DNA of 46,052 bases from the NCBI GenBank assembly GCA_046758005.1, contig JBHHZJ010000015.1:1-46052 (forward strand), in the 5' to 3' direction. Position 1 is the first letter of the stretch, and each line of letters begins with the position of its first letter. The notes under the pieces are model-generated. The model did no database searches. It had not been told where the DNA came from and saw only the letters and a program-made list of their open reading frames with translations. The stretch is from JBHHZJ01 sp046758005. Its GTDB lineage: Bacteria > Pseudomonadota > Alphaproteobacteria > Kiloniellales > J153. This document shows positions 10,340 through 19,904 of the stretch, piece after piece. The position numbers were made by a program, and so were the translations under genes.

Positions 10340-10987
10340 ATGCCGGTCGAGGTCAAGATCTGCGGCATCAACACGCCGGCCGCATGCGCCGCGGCGGTGG
10401 GTGCGGGCGCCGACTACATCGGCCTGATCTTCTATCCCCCGAGCCCGCGCGCCGTGACCCCGGAACAGGCCGGCGAAATCGCCGCCGATGTGCCGGAGCG
10501 CGTGGTCAAGGTCGGCCTGCTGGTCGATGCCGACGACGCCACGATCCGGCAGATCGTCGCGCGCGCGCCGCTCGGCCTCCTGCAGCTCCACGGCGCCGAG
10601 AGCCCGCGGCGCGTCGCGGCGATCCGCGCCCGCTTCGGAATTCCGGTGATGAAGGCGATCAAGGTCGCGGGCCAGGACGACGTGGCCGCCGCCCAGGCCT
10701 ACTGCCGCGTGGCCGACCGTCTGCTGTTCGACGCCAAGCCGCCCGAGGACATGAAGGGGGCGCTGCCCGGCGGCAACGCGCTCGCCTTCGACTGGCGCCT
10801 GCTCGGCGGCCGAAGCTGGCCCATACCCTGGATGCTGTCGGGCGGCCTCGATGCCGGCAACGTGGCCGAGGCGGTGCGCACCGCGCGCGCCCGGGCGGTC
10901 GATGTCTCCTCCGGCGTAGAGGACCGTCCCGGGCTCAAGAACCCGGACAAGATCCGCACCTTCCTCGCCGCCGCCAAGGCGCTCTAG
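10340..10987 (+). CDS. trpF: phosphoribosylanthranilate isomerase
   Basis: Catalyses the Amadori rearrangement of N-(5'-phosphoribosyl)anthranilate, the third step of tryptophan synthesis. The 215-residue barrel has EVKICGINTPAAC with the catalytic Cys, DYIGLIFYPPSPRAV and LLQLHGAESP. These are followed by LLFDAKPPEDMKGALPGG with the catalytic Asp, and then MLSGGLDAGNV and VDVSSGVEDRPGLKN, which binds phosphate. All motifs are intact and the length is normal. It is separated from trpB only by a small minus-strand gene. trpBA follow, but trpE, trpG, trpD and trpC are not in this window. Confidence 0.96.
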   Translation: MPVEVKICGINTPAACAAAVGAGADYIGLIFYPPSPRAVTPEQAGEIAADVPERVVKVGLLVDADDATIRQIVARAPLGLLQLHGAESPRRVAAIRARFGIPVMKAIKVAGQDDVAAAQAYCRVADRLLFDAKPPEDMKGALPGGNALAFDWRLLGGRSWPIPWMLSGGLDAGNVAEAVRTARARAVDVSSGVEDRPGLKNPDKIRTFLAAAKAL

Positions 10988-10994
10988 CGGCGCC

Positions 10995-11342
10995 TCAGCC
11001 GCGCAGCATGCTTCGGCGCTCCTCGAACTCGTCCTTGTCGATCTCGCCGCGCGCGAAGCGCTCCTCGAGAATTTCGAGCGGGGTCTTGCCCGCCGCGCCA
11101 CGCGGGCCGGCCGCCGGCCCGTGGCCCGCGCCGCCGAGCCAGCGCACCGCGAGCACCGCGAGCACGACGATCACTGCGATGAAAACGATCATCATCAACG
11201 GCCCGAAGAACATGCCGAACCAACCGCCGTGCCAAGCCGGGCCGTACCAGTCATGGCCCTGCGGGGCCTGGGCGAGCGCCGCGCGCAGCGGCGCCGTCGA
11301 GGCGCCGAGCGCGGCGCCGACCCACACGTATGATCTCCCCAT
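10995..11342 (-). CDS. SHOCT-domain membrane protein
   Basis: A 115-residue protein with an N-terminal signal-like segment (to about residue 25, ALAQA). A His/Trp/Gly-rich stretch (HDWYGPAWHGGWFGMFFGP) and one strong transmembrane helix (about 46-69) follow. It ends in a SHOCT motif, TPLEILEERFARGEIDKDEF, a short oligomerisation or nucleic-acid-associated motif found at the ends of many small membrane proteins. Role unknown. The ATG at 11342 follows GGGGAG. It is convergent with trpF, 7 bp away, and divergent from trpB; the 208-bp gap to trpB must hold promoters for both but I see no clear box. Confidence 0.75.
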   Translation of the reverse strand: MGRSYVWVGAALGASTAPLRAALAQAPQGHDWYGPAWHGGWFGMFFGPLMMIVFIAVIVVLAVLAVRWLGGAGHGPAAGPRGAAGKTPLEILEERFARGEIDKDEFEERRSMLRG

Positions 11343-11550
11343 GAATCGATCTCCCCTGTCCCCCACGATCATGGCAGGGCGGCACCTGTGATGGTGGGTG
11401 CCCGGAGCCCTCGGGACACCTCGTAGATGGGAAATTTGCGGGCCGAAGCAACCGGAAAAACCGCAGCGCGCTCGGGCCCGGGCGGCATTGCGGCGCGGCC
11501 CGATATGGGGCAGAGTGCGCCCGCTTGACCGCAACGTGAACCGCGGAGCC

Positions 11551-12758
<1,208 letters not shown>

Positions 12759-12762
<4 letters not shown>

Positions 12763-13643
12763 CGGGGCGTGGCGGCGTGAGCGCGCCGCGCACGGCAGCC
12801 GCGGCGGCCACGCACGACAGCCGCGTGGAGCGCCGCTTCGCCGCGCTGCGGGCCGAGGGGCGCGGCGGTCTGGTCACGTTCGGCACGGCCGGCGATCCGG
12901 ACCCGGAGACCTCGTTCGAGATCCTGTGCGGCTTGCCCGGCGCGGGCGTCGACGTGATCGAGCTGGGCATGCCGTTCTCCGACCCCATGGCCGATGGGCC
13001 GGCCATTCAGGCCGCCGGCCAGCGGGCGCTCAAGGCGGGCATGACGCTGGCCGGCACGCTCGACATGGTGCGCCGCTTCCGTGCGCGGGACGGGCAGACG
13101 CCGGTCGTCCTGATGGGCTACTACAACCCGATCTACAGCTACGGTGTGGACCGCTTCCTCGCCGACGCCGTGACCGCCGGCGTGGACGGTCTGATCATCG
13201 TCGACCTGCCGCCCGAGGAGGACGAGGAGCTGTGCCGGCCTGCGATCGACGCCGGCCTGCACTGGATCCGGCTGGCCACGCCGACGACCGACGACCGCCG
13301 CCTGCCCGCCGTGCTCGCCAACACCAGCGGGTTCGTCTATTACGTCTCGATCATGGGCATCACCGGCACCCGTTCGGCCGCGGCCGAGTCGGTGCGCCGC
13401 GCGGTCGAGCGCCTCAAACGGCACACCGAGCTGCCGATCGCGGTCGGCTTCGGCATCAAGACGCCGGCGCAGGCCGCCGAGATCGCCGCGGTCGCCGACG
13501 CCGCCGTGGTCGGCTCCGCGCTGATCGACCGTTTGAAGGCCGGGCTGGATGAGGCCGGCCGGCCGAAGCCGGGCCTGGTCGCGGACGTCCTGGACTTCGT
13601 CCGCGCGCTCGCCGCCGGTGTGCGCGAGGCGCGCGCCGGATAG
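12759..13643 (+). CDS. trpA: tryptophan synthase alpha chain
   Basis: Splits indole-3-glycerol phosphate to indole, which is channelled to TrpB. The 294-residue barrel has VTFGTAGDPDPETS, the catalytic DVIELGMPFSDPMADGP (Glu and Asp both present), LMGYYNPIYSYGVDRFL and VDGLIIVDLPPEE. The phosphate-binding GFVYYVSIMGITGTRS is followed by IAVGFGIKTPAQAAEIA. The first 25 residues (Ala/Thr/Arg-rich) exceed the usual start, so the GTG in the GGCGTGAGC context at about residue 7 could be the real start; the ATGA overlap with trpB favours the start given. Confidence 0.96.
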
Positions 13644-13666
13644 CCGCGGCCGGCCAAACGGATTCC

Positions 13667-14620
13667 ATGAACTGGATCTCCAACTTCGTCCGCCCGAAGA
13701 TCCGGGCGCTGGTCAACCGGGAGGTGCCCGAGAACCTCTGGCGCAAGTGCCCGTCCTGCGCCCAGATGATCTTCCATCGCGAGCTGGAGGCGAAGCTCCT
13801 GGTCTGCCCGCACTGCGGCTACCACATGCGCATCGGCGCGCGCCGGCGCCTGGAGCTTTTGTTCGACGACGGCGAGTACAGTTGCATCGAGCTGCCGGAG
13901 AGCCCGGTCGATCCCCTGCGGTTCCGCGACCGCAGGCGCTACAGCGAGCGCCTGAAGGAGGCCCAGGGCCAGACCGGGAACAAGGAGGCGAACCTCGTCG
14001 CCCACGGGAAGGTCGGCGGCATGCCGACGGTGATCGCCGCCTTCGACTTCGGGTTCATGGGCGGCTCCATGGGCGTGGCCGTGGGCGAGAGCCTGCTCGC
14101 CGCCGCGCGGCTGGCGGTTCTGCAGGAGGCGGCGCTCATCGTCGTGCCCGCCTCCGGCGGCGCGCGCATGCAGGAGGGAATCCTGTCGCTCATGCAGATG
14201 CCGCGCACGGTCATCGCGGTCGAGGAGGTGAAGAACGCGGGCCTCCCCTACATCGTGCTGCTGAGCGACCCGACCACCGGGGGGGTATCGGCCTCCTTCG
14301 CCATGCTCGGCGACATCGCCTTGGCCGAGCCGGGCGCGATCATCGGCTTCGCCGGCCAGCGCGTGATCGAGGAGACGATCCGCGAAACCCTGCCCGAGGG
14401 CTTCCAGCGCGCCGAATACGTGCTCGAGCACGGCATGATCGACATGGTCGTGCACCGCCACGAGCTGCGCGACACCCTCATCCGCCTGCTGCGGCTGCTG
14501 CGCGACAAGGCGCCGGCGGCCGAGGTCGTGCCCCTGCCGCAGGCCGAGACAAGCGCCACCCATGGCCATTCCGAACACAGCCGCGAGCCCGCCGAGGCCC
14601 CCCGCGCCGCCGAAGAGTGA
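13667..14620 (+). CDS. accD: acetyl-CoA carboxylase carboxyltransferase subunit beta
   Basis: The beta half of the carboxyltransferase that makes malonyl-CoA for fatty acid synthesis, acting with AccA. The 317-residue protein opens with MNWISNFVRPKI and a four-Cys zinc ribbon (Cys28, Cys31, Cys47, Cys50). It continues into the crotonase-like core, with GGSMGVAVGESLLAAARLAV, ASGGARMQEGILSLMQMPRT and LSDPTTGGVSASFAMLGD. IIGFAGQRVIEETIRETLPEGFQ ends the core. The C-terminal 40 residues are variable and low in complexity. It follows trpA, the standard trpBA-accD-folC order of alphaproteobacteria. Its end overlaps folC by 59 bp in another frame. Confidence 0.96.
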   Translation: MNWISNFVRPKIRALVNREVPENLWRKCPSCAQMIFHRELEAKLLVCPHCGYHMRIGARRRLELLFDDGEYSCIELPESPVDPLRFRDRRRYSERLKEAQGQTGNKEANLVAHGKVGGMPTVIAAFDFGFMGGSMGVAVGESLLAAARLAVLQEAALIVVPASGGARMQEGILSLMQMPRTVIAVEEVKNAGLPYIVLLSDPTTGGVSASFAMLGDIALAEPGAIIGFAGQRVIEETIRETLPEGFQRAEYVLEHGMIDMVVHRHELRDTLIRLLRLLRDKAPAAEVVPLPQAETSATHGHSEHSREPAEAPRAAEE

Positions 14621-15896
14621 CGCGGTTCTCGACCGCCTCACGCGGCTGCATCCCAAGATCATCGACCTGTCGCTCGTCCGCGTGCACCGCCTGCTCGCGC
14701 GCCTGGAGCACCCCGAGGCGCGCCTGGCGCCCGTCGTCCACGTCGCCGGAACCAACGGCAAGGGCTCGGTCATCGCCTTCCTGCGTGCCATGCTCGAGGC
14801 CGTCGGGGCGCCGGTGCAGGCCTATACCTCGCCGCATCTCGTGCGCTTTCACGAACGGATCCGGCTCGCCGGCGGCCCGATCGACGAGGCCGCGCTGATC
14901 GAACTGCTCGAGACCTGCGAGGCGAACAGCGGGCCCGAGCCGATCACGTTCTTCGAGATCACGACGGCGGCCGCGTTCCTTGCCTTCGCCCGTGAGGCGG
15001 CCGATGCGCTCCTGCTCGAGACGGGGCTCGGCGGGCGGCTCGATGCGACCAACGTGGTCGCGCGGCCGCGCCTGACCGTGATCACGCCGGTGTCGATCGA
15101 CCACGTCCAGTACCTCGGCGCCGACCTGCGGCGGATCGCCTTCGAGAAGGCGGGTATCCTGAAGCCCGGCGTGCCCGCGGTGATCGGGCCGCAGCCGCCC
15201 GTCGCGCTCGAGGTCATCGAGCGCCGGGCCGCCGAGGCGGGCGCGCCGCTCTACCGCATCGGCAAGGACTGGCGCGTCCGCGCCGAGGGCGGGGGGCTGC
15301 TGTTCGAGGGGCGGCAGGGCAAGCGGTCCTATCCGGCGCCGGTGCTGCGCGGGCCGTTCCAGATCGAGAACGCAGGGGTCGCGCTCGCCTGCGCCGAGCT
15401 TCTGGAGGATTTCGGCCTCGACGAGGCGGCACGCGCGGCGGGCCTCGTGCGGGCCGACTGGCCGGGACGGCTGCAACCACTGAGCGGCGGGCGCCTGTCC
15501 GGCCTGTTGCCCGACGGCTGGGAACTGTGGCTCGACGGCGGCCATAACGAAGCCGCGGGCCGGGCGCTGGCCGAGGTCGCACGCGGCTGGCGCGACCGGC
15601 CGCTGCATTTGGTCTACGGCATGTTGAACACCAAATCCGCGCGCGACTTCGTCCGGCCGCTGGCCCCGTTCACCCGTTCCCTGCACGCCGTCGCGATTCC
15701 GGGTGTCGAGGCCTCGCTCTCGGCCGAGGAGGCCGCGGCGCACGGCGCCGCCGTGGGCCTGCCCGCGCGCGCCAGCGCCGGCCTCGCCGAGGCGCTCCGC
15801 GACATCGCCCGGGAGGCGCCGCCCGGGCGCGTCCTGATCTGCGGCTCGCTTTATCTGGCCGGCCGGGCGCTCGCCGAAGAGCGCGCGCCGGCTTGA
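14562..15896 (+). CDS. folC: bifunctional folylpolyglutamate / dihydrofolate synthase
   Basis: Adds glutamate to dihydropteroate and to folates. The 444-residue Mur-ligase-family protein has the P-loop VVHVAGTNGKGSVIAFLRAM, the TSPHLVRFHERIRLAGG substrate loop and FFEITTAAAFLAF. LLLETGLGGRLDATNVV binds magnesium, and SIDHVQYLGADLRRIAFEKAG and LDGGHNEAAGRALAEV lie in the C-terminal domain. The only plausible start is the ATG at 14562, inside accD; no in-frame start lies near the accD stop. Translation therefore probably couples to accD. A bidirectional hairpin lies 14 bp after the stop. Confidence 0.94.
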   Translation: MAIPNTAASPPRPPAPPKSDAVLDRLTRLHPKIIDLSLVRVHRLLARLEHPEARLAPVVHVAGTNGKGSVIAFLRAMLEAVGAPVQAYTSPHLVRFHERIRLAGGPIDEAALIELLETCEANSGPEPITFFEITTAAAFLAFAREAADALLLETGLGGRLDATNVVARPRLTVITPVSIDHVQYLGADLRRIAFEKAGILKPGVPAVIGPQPPVALEVIERRAAEAGAPLYRIGKDWRVRAEGGGLLFEGRQGKRSYPAPVLRGPFQIENAGVALACAELLEDFGLDEAARAAGLVRADWPGRLQPLSGGRLSGLLPDGWELWLDGGHNEAAGRALAEVARGWRDRPLHLVYGMLNTKSARDFVRPLAPFTRSLHAVAIPGVEASLSAEEAAAHGAAVGLPARASAGLAEALRDIAREAPPGRVLICGSLYLAGRALAEERAPA

Positions 15897-15909
15897 CCGG
15901 AAGACAGGA

Positions 15910-15931
15910 ACCCCGCCACAAGCGGCGGGGT
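15910..15931. terminator. bidirectional hairpin between folC and trxA
   Basis: ACCCCGCC (15910-15917) and GGCGGGGT (15924-15931) form a perfect 8-bp stem around a 6-nt loop, in the 67-bp gap between the convergent folC and trxA genes. No strong T-run on either side. Its position makes a shared terminator likely. Confidence 0.65.
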
Positions 15932-15963
15932 CCGATGGTGTCTCGCGAAGGCGGCGCGGCGGG

Positions 15964-16284
15964 TCAGAGCACCGACTCGACCCACTCTTGAAGCTGGCCC
16001 TTCGAAATGGCACCCACCTTGGTCGCGGCGACCTGGCCGTCCTTGAACAGCATCAGGGTGGGAATGCCGCGCACACCGTACTTCTGCGGCGTCAGGGGGT
16101 TGTCGTCGATGTTGATCTTGGCGACCGTGACGCGGCCGTCCATCTCCTTGGCGATTTCCTCCAGCGCCGGTGCGATCGTCTTGCACGGACCGCACCACTC
16201 GGCCCAGAAATCGACGAGGACGGCGACATCGGCCTTGAGAACGTCGGTCTCGAAGGTGTCGTCGTTGACGGAGATGGTAGACAT
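15964..16284 (-). CDS. trxA: thioredoxin 1
   Basis: A general dithiol reductant for ribonucleotide reductase and other proteins. The 106-residue protein has the thioredoxin fold with VLVDFWAEWCGPCKTIAPAL (active site WCGPC), KINIDDNPLTPQKYGVRGIPTLMLF with the cis-Pro, and GAISKGQLQEWVESVL. The length is standard. The ATG at 16284 follows AGAGG; the open frame further upstream does not look coding. It is the last gene of the minus-strand tsaE-to-trxA block but is separated from addA by 86 bp, enough for its own promoter. Confidence 0.96.
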   Translation of the reverse strand: MSTISVNDDTFETDVLKADVAVLVDFWAEWCGPCKTIAPALEEIAKEMDGRVTVAKINIDDNPLTPQKYGVRGIPTLMLFKDGQVAATKVGAISKGQLQEWVESVL

Positions 16285-16370
16285 GCAAAACCTCTGCGCC
16301 CAATTCAAGTCGAGGGTGCGTCCCCCCGGCCTATCGATCATCCCAATGTAGGGAGGCCCCGGCGCGACCG

Positions 16371-19300
16371 TCAAGGCGCGTGAGCCGACAGCGCCGCATC
16401 ACTGAGTTGCATCAGGCGCGGCCCGTCGGTCCACAGCAGGGCGCACTCGATCCTCCGCCCGGGGTAGATCCTGGTCAATACGGCCCGGTAGGCCGCCATT
16501 TGGCGTAGGTAGAGCGGCGGGACTTGAGCCTCGGCCGCCGGCGCGGGGCGGCTGGTCTTGTAGTCGACGATGAGAATCCGGTCCTCTGTCACGACCAGCC
16601 GGTCGACCTGGCCGGAGACGACCTCGGCGCCGCCGGCCGATTCGATTACGCCGACGAGCGGCGCCTCGGCGCGGCTGTCCGGGCCGAACAGGGGCGTGAA
16701 GTCCGGATGTTCCAGCACGGCCAGCGTCACCTGCGCGATCTCGGCCCGCTCGGCCTCGGACAGGCCGTGCACGGGGCTGGCGAGGAAGCGCGCCGCGGCC
16801 GCGCGCCGCCGCGCGGGCGGCAGGTCCGGCAGGCTCTGCAGCAGGCGGTGGATCAGGCGGCCGCGGTGGAAGCGCCGCCCCTCGTCCGCGCCGAGCGGGG
16901 AGAGCGCCGGCGTATCCTCGGCGGCCGGCCGCGAGGGGGCGAGCGGACGCGGCGGGGCCGGCTCCGGCGGAGGGGCGGCCTGCGCCCAGTCGGGCAGATC
17001 CCGACTGACCGGCGCGCCCGGCGCGGGCAGCGCGGGCCCGGTCTCCGCCGCCGCGCTCTGCGGACAGCTCAGGCGCCAGCCCGGACCGGCCCAGCCGGCC
17101 TCGGTCTCGGCGCCGAAGTCGAAGTGCGCCGCCTCGCCGGCCCCGGCCAGCGCGGCCTCGACCAGCTTGTACCAGCAGCCGTCCGGCGCGGCGTTCTTCA
17201 TGGCCCACCCGCAGACGTAAAGCCGGTCTTCCGCCCGGGTCAGCGCGACGTAGAGCAGGCGCCGGTGCTCCTGGTCCTGGGCCGCCTGCGCGGCGGCGCG
17301 CGCGCGCGTGGCGGCCTCGCCGTCGTAGTCCTTGCGCATCAACCAAAGGGCGAGCCCGCCCCCGTCCTCTTCGAGCCAGAACAAACCGCTCTTGGCCTTC
17401 GGCGTCTGCATCGTGTCCGGCAGGATCACGACCGGGGCCTGCAGGCCCTTGGCGCCGTGGACGGTCAGGACCCGCACGGCGTCCTGGCCGTGCTCCATGT
17501 CGCGCTTGACCTCCTGCGCGCCGGCCTCGACCCAGTGCAGGAAGCCCTCGAGCGAGGGCGCGTGCTCGCGCCCGTAGGCGAGCGCGAGCGAGAGGAACTC
17601 CTCGATCGGATCGTCGGCGTCGGGTCCCAGGCGGGCGAGCAGCAGCTCGCGCCCCCGGCCGCGGCCCCAGTCGCGCGTCAGCACCTCGGCATAGAGCTCG
17701 TAGGGCGGCACGTAGTCGGCGCGCGCCAGCAGCGCGGCCAGGTGGTCGCGCGCGGAGCGGACCTCCGGGTCGCGCGCCGCGTGTGCGCCGAGCGCGCGCC
17801 AGAGCGACCCCTTGCGGCCATGGGCGACGCGGAACAATTGCTCCTCGCTCAGGCCCAGAAGCGGGCCCTTGAGCACGGTGGCCAGCGTCAGGTCGTCCTC
17901 GGGTAGGAGCAGGACGCGGCCCAGCGCGATCAGGTCCATGACCGCGATCTGGTCGCGCAGGACCATGCGGTCGACCCCCGCCACCGGAACGCCGAGGCGC
18001 TTGAGTTCGCGCACCAGCTCCTCGACGAACTCGTTGCGCCGGCGCACCAGGACCAGGATATCCCCCGGCCGCAGCCGCCGCCCCTTCGAGTCGAGCCAGG
18101 CCTCGTCGCCGCGCCCGACAGGCGCGCCGTCCCGGGGCGCCACGGTCCAGCACCGGATCTTGTGCGCGATCAGCCTGGCCAGGCGCGTGCGCGCCGGCGT
18201 GCCGCCGCGCCGTTCGAGCGGCGGCTCCCAGGGCGCCGTCTCGTCCGGCTCGGCGGCCGCCGCCGGCGGCCACAGCTCGACCACGCCGGCCTGGCCGAGG
18301 CGCACGGCCTGGTGGCTGAGCGCGGCCTCGCCGAACAGCACGCCGTCGCGCGCGGCCTCCCGGGCGAAGACGGCGTCCACCGCCTGGAGCACTGCGGCGC
18401 TGGAGCGGAAGGAATGCCCGAGGTCGACCTTGGCCCAGGCCTGACCCGCCGCGCGCGCGCGCTCGGCGAAATGGGCGCGCATGCGCCCGAAGGCGGCGGG
18501 GTCGGCGCGCAGGAAGCCGTAGATCGACTGCTTGGCGTCGCCGACCGCGAACACCGTGCGCGGGGCCTCGCGCGCGCCGGCGCCGGCGAAGAACTCGGCG
18601 CACAGCATGTCGATCACCTCCCACTGCTCCGGGTTGGTGTCCTGCGCCTCGTCGATGAGCACGTGGTCCAGCCCGCCGTCCAGCTTGAAGAGCACCCAGG
18701 ACGCCGCGCCCTGCCGCTCCAGCAAATCACGCGCGCGCAGGATCAGGTCGTCATAGTCGAGCCGGGCGCGGGCGCGCTTGTGCCGCTCGTAGGCGGCCAG
18801 GATCGCGGCGCCCAGCCGCAGCAGCGCCGCGGTCGCGCGCGCGACCGCGATCGCGCGCAGCTTGGCGCGCACCGCCGTCAGGCGGCGGGCTTCGCCGTCC
18901 AGTATTTGGTCGATACCCGGCGCGGCGGCCAGCGCGTCCTTGTGAACCAGCGTCTTGAACGGCTCGCCCGCGCCGCGCTCGGTGAAGAACGCCCCGAGGT
19001 ATTGCTGGAACGTCGCCGTCCTTTGGTCAGGCTCGTCGAGCCACGCCGCAATTCGCGCGCCATGCTCCCGGTCGGTCTTGCCGGCGCCAAGCATGGATCG
19101 AACGGCGAGGCGCAGGCCCATGAGGTCCAGGGCCGCGTCCGCGCAGGCGGCGCGGAGCACTTGCTCTGCGGTTTCCTCCGCATTGACGCCCAGCGCCCGG
19201 TAGACCGCGGCTTCCACGCCCGCGATTCCGCCGAGCCGGTCGAGCAGGCGGGCGACCCGGCCGCGCTCCTTGGCCAGCTCGCCCATCAGCGCGGCGAAGC

Positions 19301-19904
19301 CCTGCTCCGGCGTGTGCACCGAGACCTCGGCCACCGCTTCGGCGAGCGCCGCGGCCTCGGAACCGCCGCCGCCGTCCGCGTCCGCACGCGCCGCGGCGAG
19401 CACCTCCTCGCGCGCCTGCTGCAGCAGTTCCGCCGCCGAGCGCTCGTCGAGCACCTGAAAGTGCGGCGCCACCCCGGCCTCGAGCGGGAAGCGCCCGAGC
19501 AGGGACTGGCAGAAGGCGTGGATGGTCTGGATCTTCATGCCGCCCGGCGCATCGAGCACGCGGGCGAAGAGCTCGCGCGCACGTTCGATCTGCTCCGCGT
19601 TTGGCGCGTCGCCAAGCAGGTCCGTCAGTTCACCGGTCAGATGCGTTTCCGCGACGGTCGCCCAGCGCGCGAGGCGCTGCGCCAGGCGGTTGGCCATCTC
19701 GGCCGCCGCCGCCTTGGTGAAGGTCAGGCAGAGGATGCGCGCCGGCGCGGTGCCGTGCAGCATGAGGCTGAGCACCCGGTCCGTCAGCACCTTGGTTTTG
19801 CCGGTGCCGGCCGAGGCCGCGACCCACACCGAGGCGGCCGGATCGGCGGCCGGGCGCTGGGCCTGCGCGGCCTTGGCGCGGGCCAGCTCCGCCGCCTCGC
19901 TCAT
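16371..19904 (-). CDS. addA: AddA helicase-nuclease of the AddAB double-strand-break repair complex
   Basis: The UvrD-type helicase and nuclease subunit of AddAB, which resects broken ends for RecA-dependent repair in place of RecBCD. The 1177-residue protein has Walker A in VAASAGTGKTKVLTDRV (about residues 30-46), then ARILCLTFTKAAAAEMANRL. Walker B is HVLIDEAQDTNPEQW, with AVGDAKQSIYGFLRADPAAF, VRVLTVHGAKGLQAPVVILPD and RRLLYVALTRAEDRLYVCG following. A C-terminal RecB-type nuclease reads VVSGQVDRLVVTEDRILIVD then YKTSRP (Asp and Asp-x-Lys present). The ATG at 19904 overlaps the addB stop (ATGA). The open frame reaches 20462, but that part is a shadow of addB. Confidence 0.95.
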   Translation of the reverse strand: MSEAAELARAKAAQAQRPAADPAASVWVAASAGTGKTKVLTDRVLSLMLHGTAPARILCLTFTKAAAAEMANRLAQRLARWATVAETHLTGELTDLLGDAPNAEQIERARELFARVLDAPGGMKIQTIHAFCQSLLGRFPLEAGVAPHFQVLDERSAAELLQQAREEVLAAARADADGGGGSEAAALAEAVAEVSVHTPEQGFAALMGELAKERGRVARLLDRLGGIAGVEAAVYRALGVNAEETAEQVLRAACADAALDLMGLRLAVRSMLGAGKTDREHGARIAAWLDEPDQRTATFQQYLGAFFTERGAGEPFKTLVHKDALAAAPGIDQILDGEARRLTAVRAKLRAIAVARATAALLRLGAAILAAYERHKRARARLDYDDLILRARDLLERQGAASWVLFKLDGGLDHVLIDEAQDTNPEQWEVIDMLCAEFFAGAGAREAPRTVFAVGDAKQSIYGFLRADPAAFGRMRAHFAERARAAGQAWAKVDLGHSFRSSAAVLQAVDAVFAREAARDGVLFGEAALSHQAVRLGQAGVVELWPPAAAAEPDETAPWEPPLERRGGTPARTRLARLIAHKIRCWTVAPRDGAPVGRGDEAWLDSKGRRLRPGDILVLVRRRNEFVEELVRELKRLGVPVAGVDRMVLRDQIAVMDLIALGRVLLLPEDDLTLATVLKGPLLGLSEEQLFRVAHGRKGSLWRALGAHAARDPEVRSARDHLAALLARADYVPPYELYAEVLTRDWGRGRGRELLLARLGPDADDPIEEFLSLALAYGREHAPSLEGFLHWVEAGAQEVKRDMEHGQDAVRVLTVHGAKGLQAPVVILPDTMQTPKAKSGLFWLEEDGGGLALWLMRKDYDGEAATRARAAAQAAQDQEHRRLLYVALTRAEDRLYVCGWAMKNAAPDGCWYKLVEAALAGAGEAAHFDFGAETEAGWAGPGWRLSCPQSAAAETGPALPAPGAPVSRDLPDWAQAAPPPEPAPPRPLAPSRPAAEDTPALSPLGADEGRRFHRGRLIHRLLQSLPDLPPARRRAAAARFLASPVHGLSEAERAEIAQVTLAVLEHPDFTPLFGPDSRAEAPLVGVIESAGGAEVVSGQVDRLVVTEDRILIVDYKTSRPAPAAEAQVPPLYLRQMAAYRAVLTRIYPGRRIECALLWTDGPRLMQLSDAALSAHAP

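Noticed and set aside
11343..11550. Tryptophan attenuator or leader peptide before trpB
   Set aside because: No short frame with clustered Trp codons and no alternative hairpins were seen in the gap.
14562..14620. accD-folC overlap of 59 bp as a sign of frameshift
   Set aside because: Both proteins are complete with all motifs; only the variable accD tail and the non-conserved folC N-terminus overlap, which is plausible in a compact operon.
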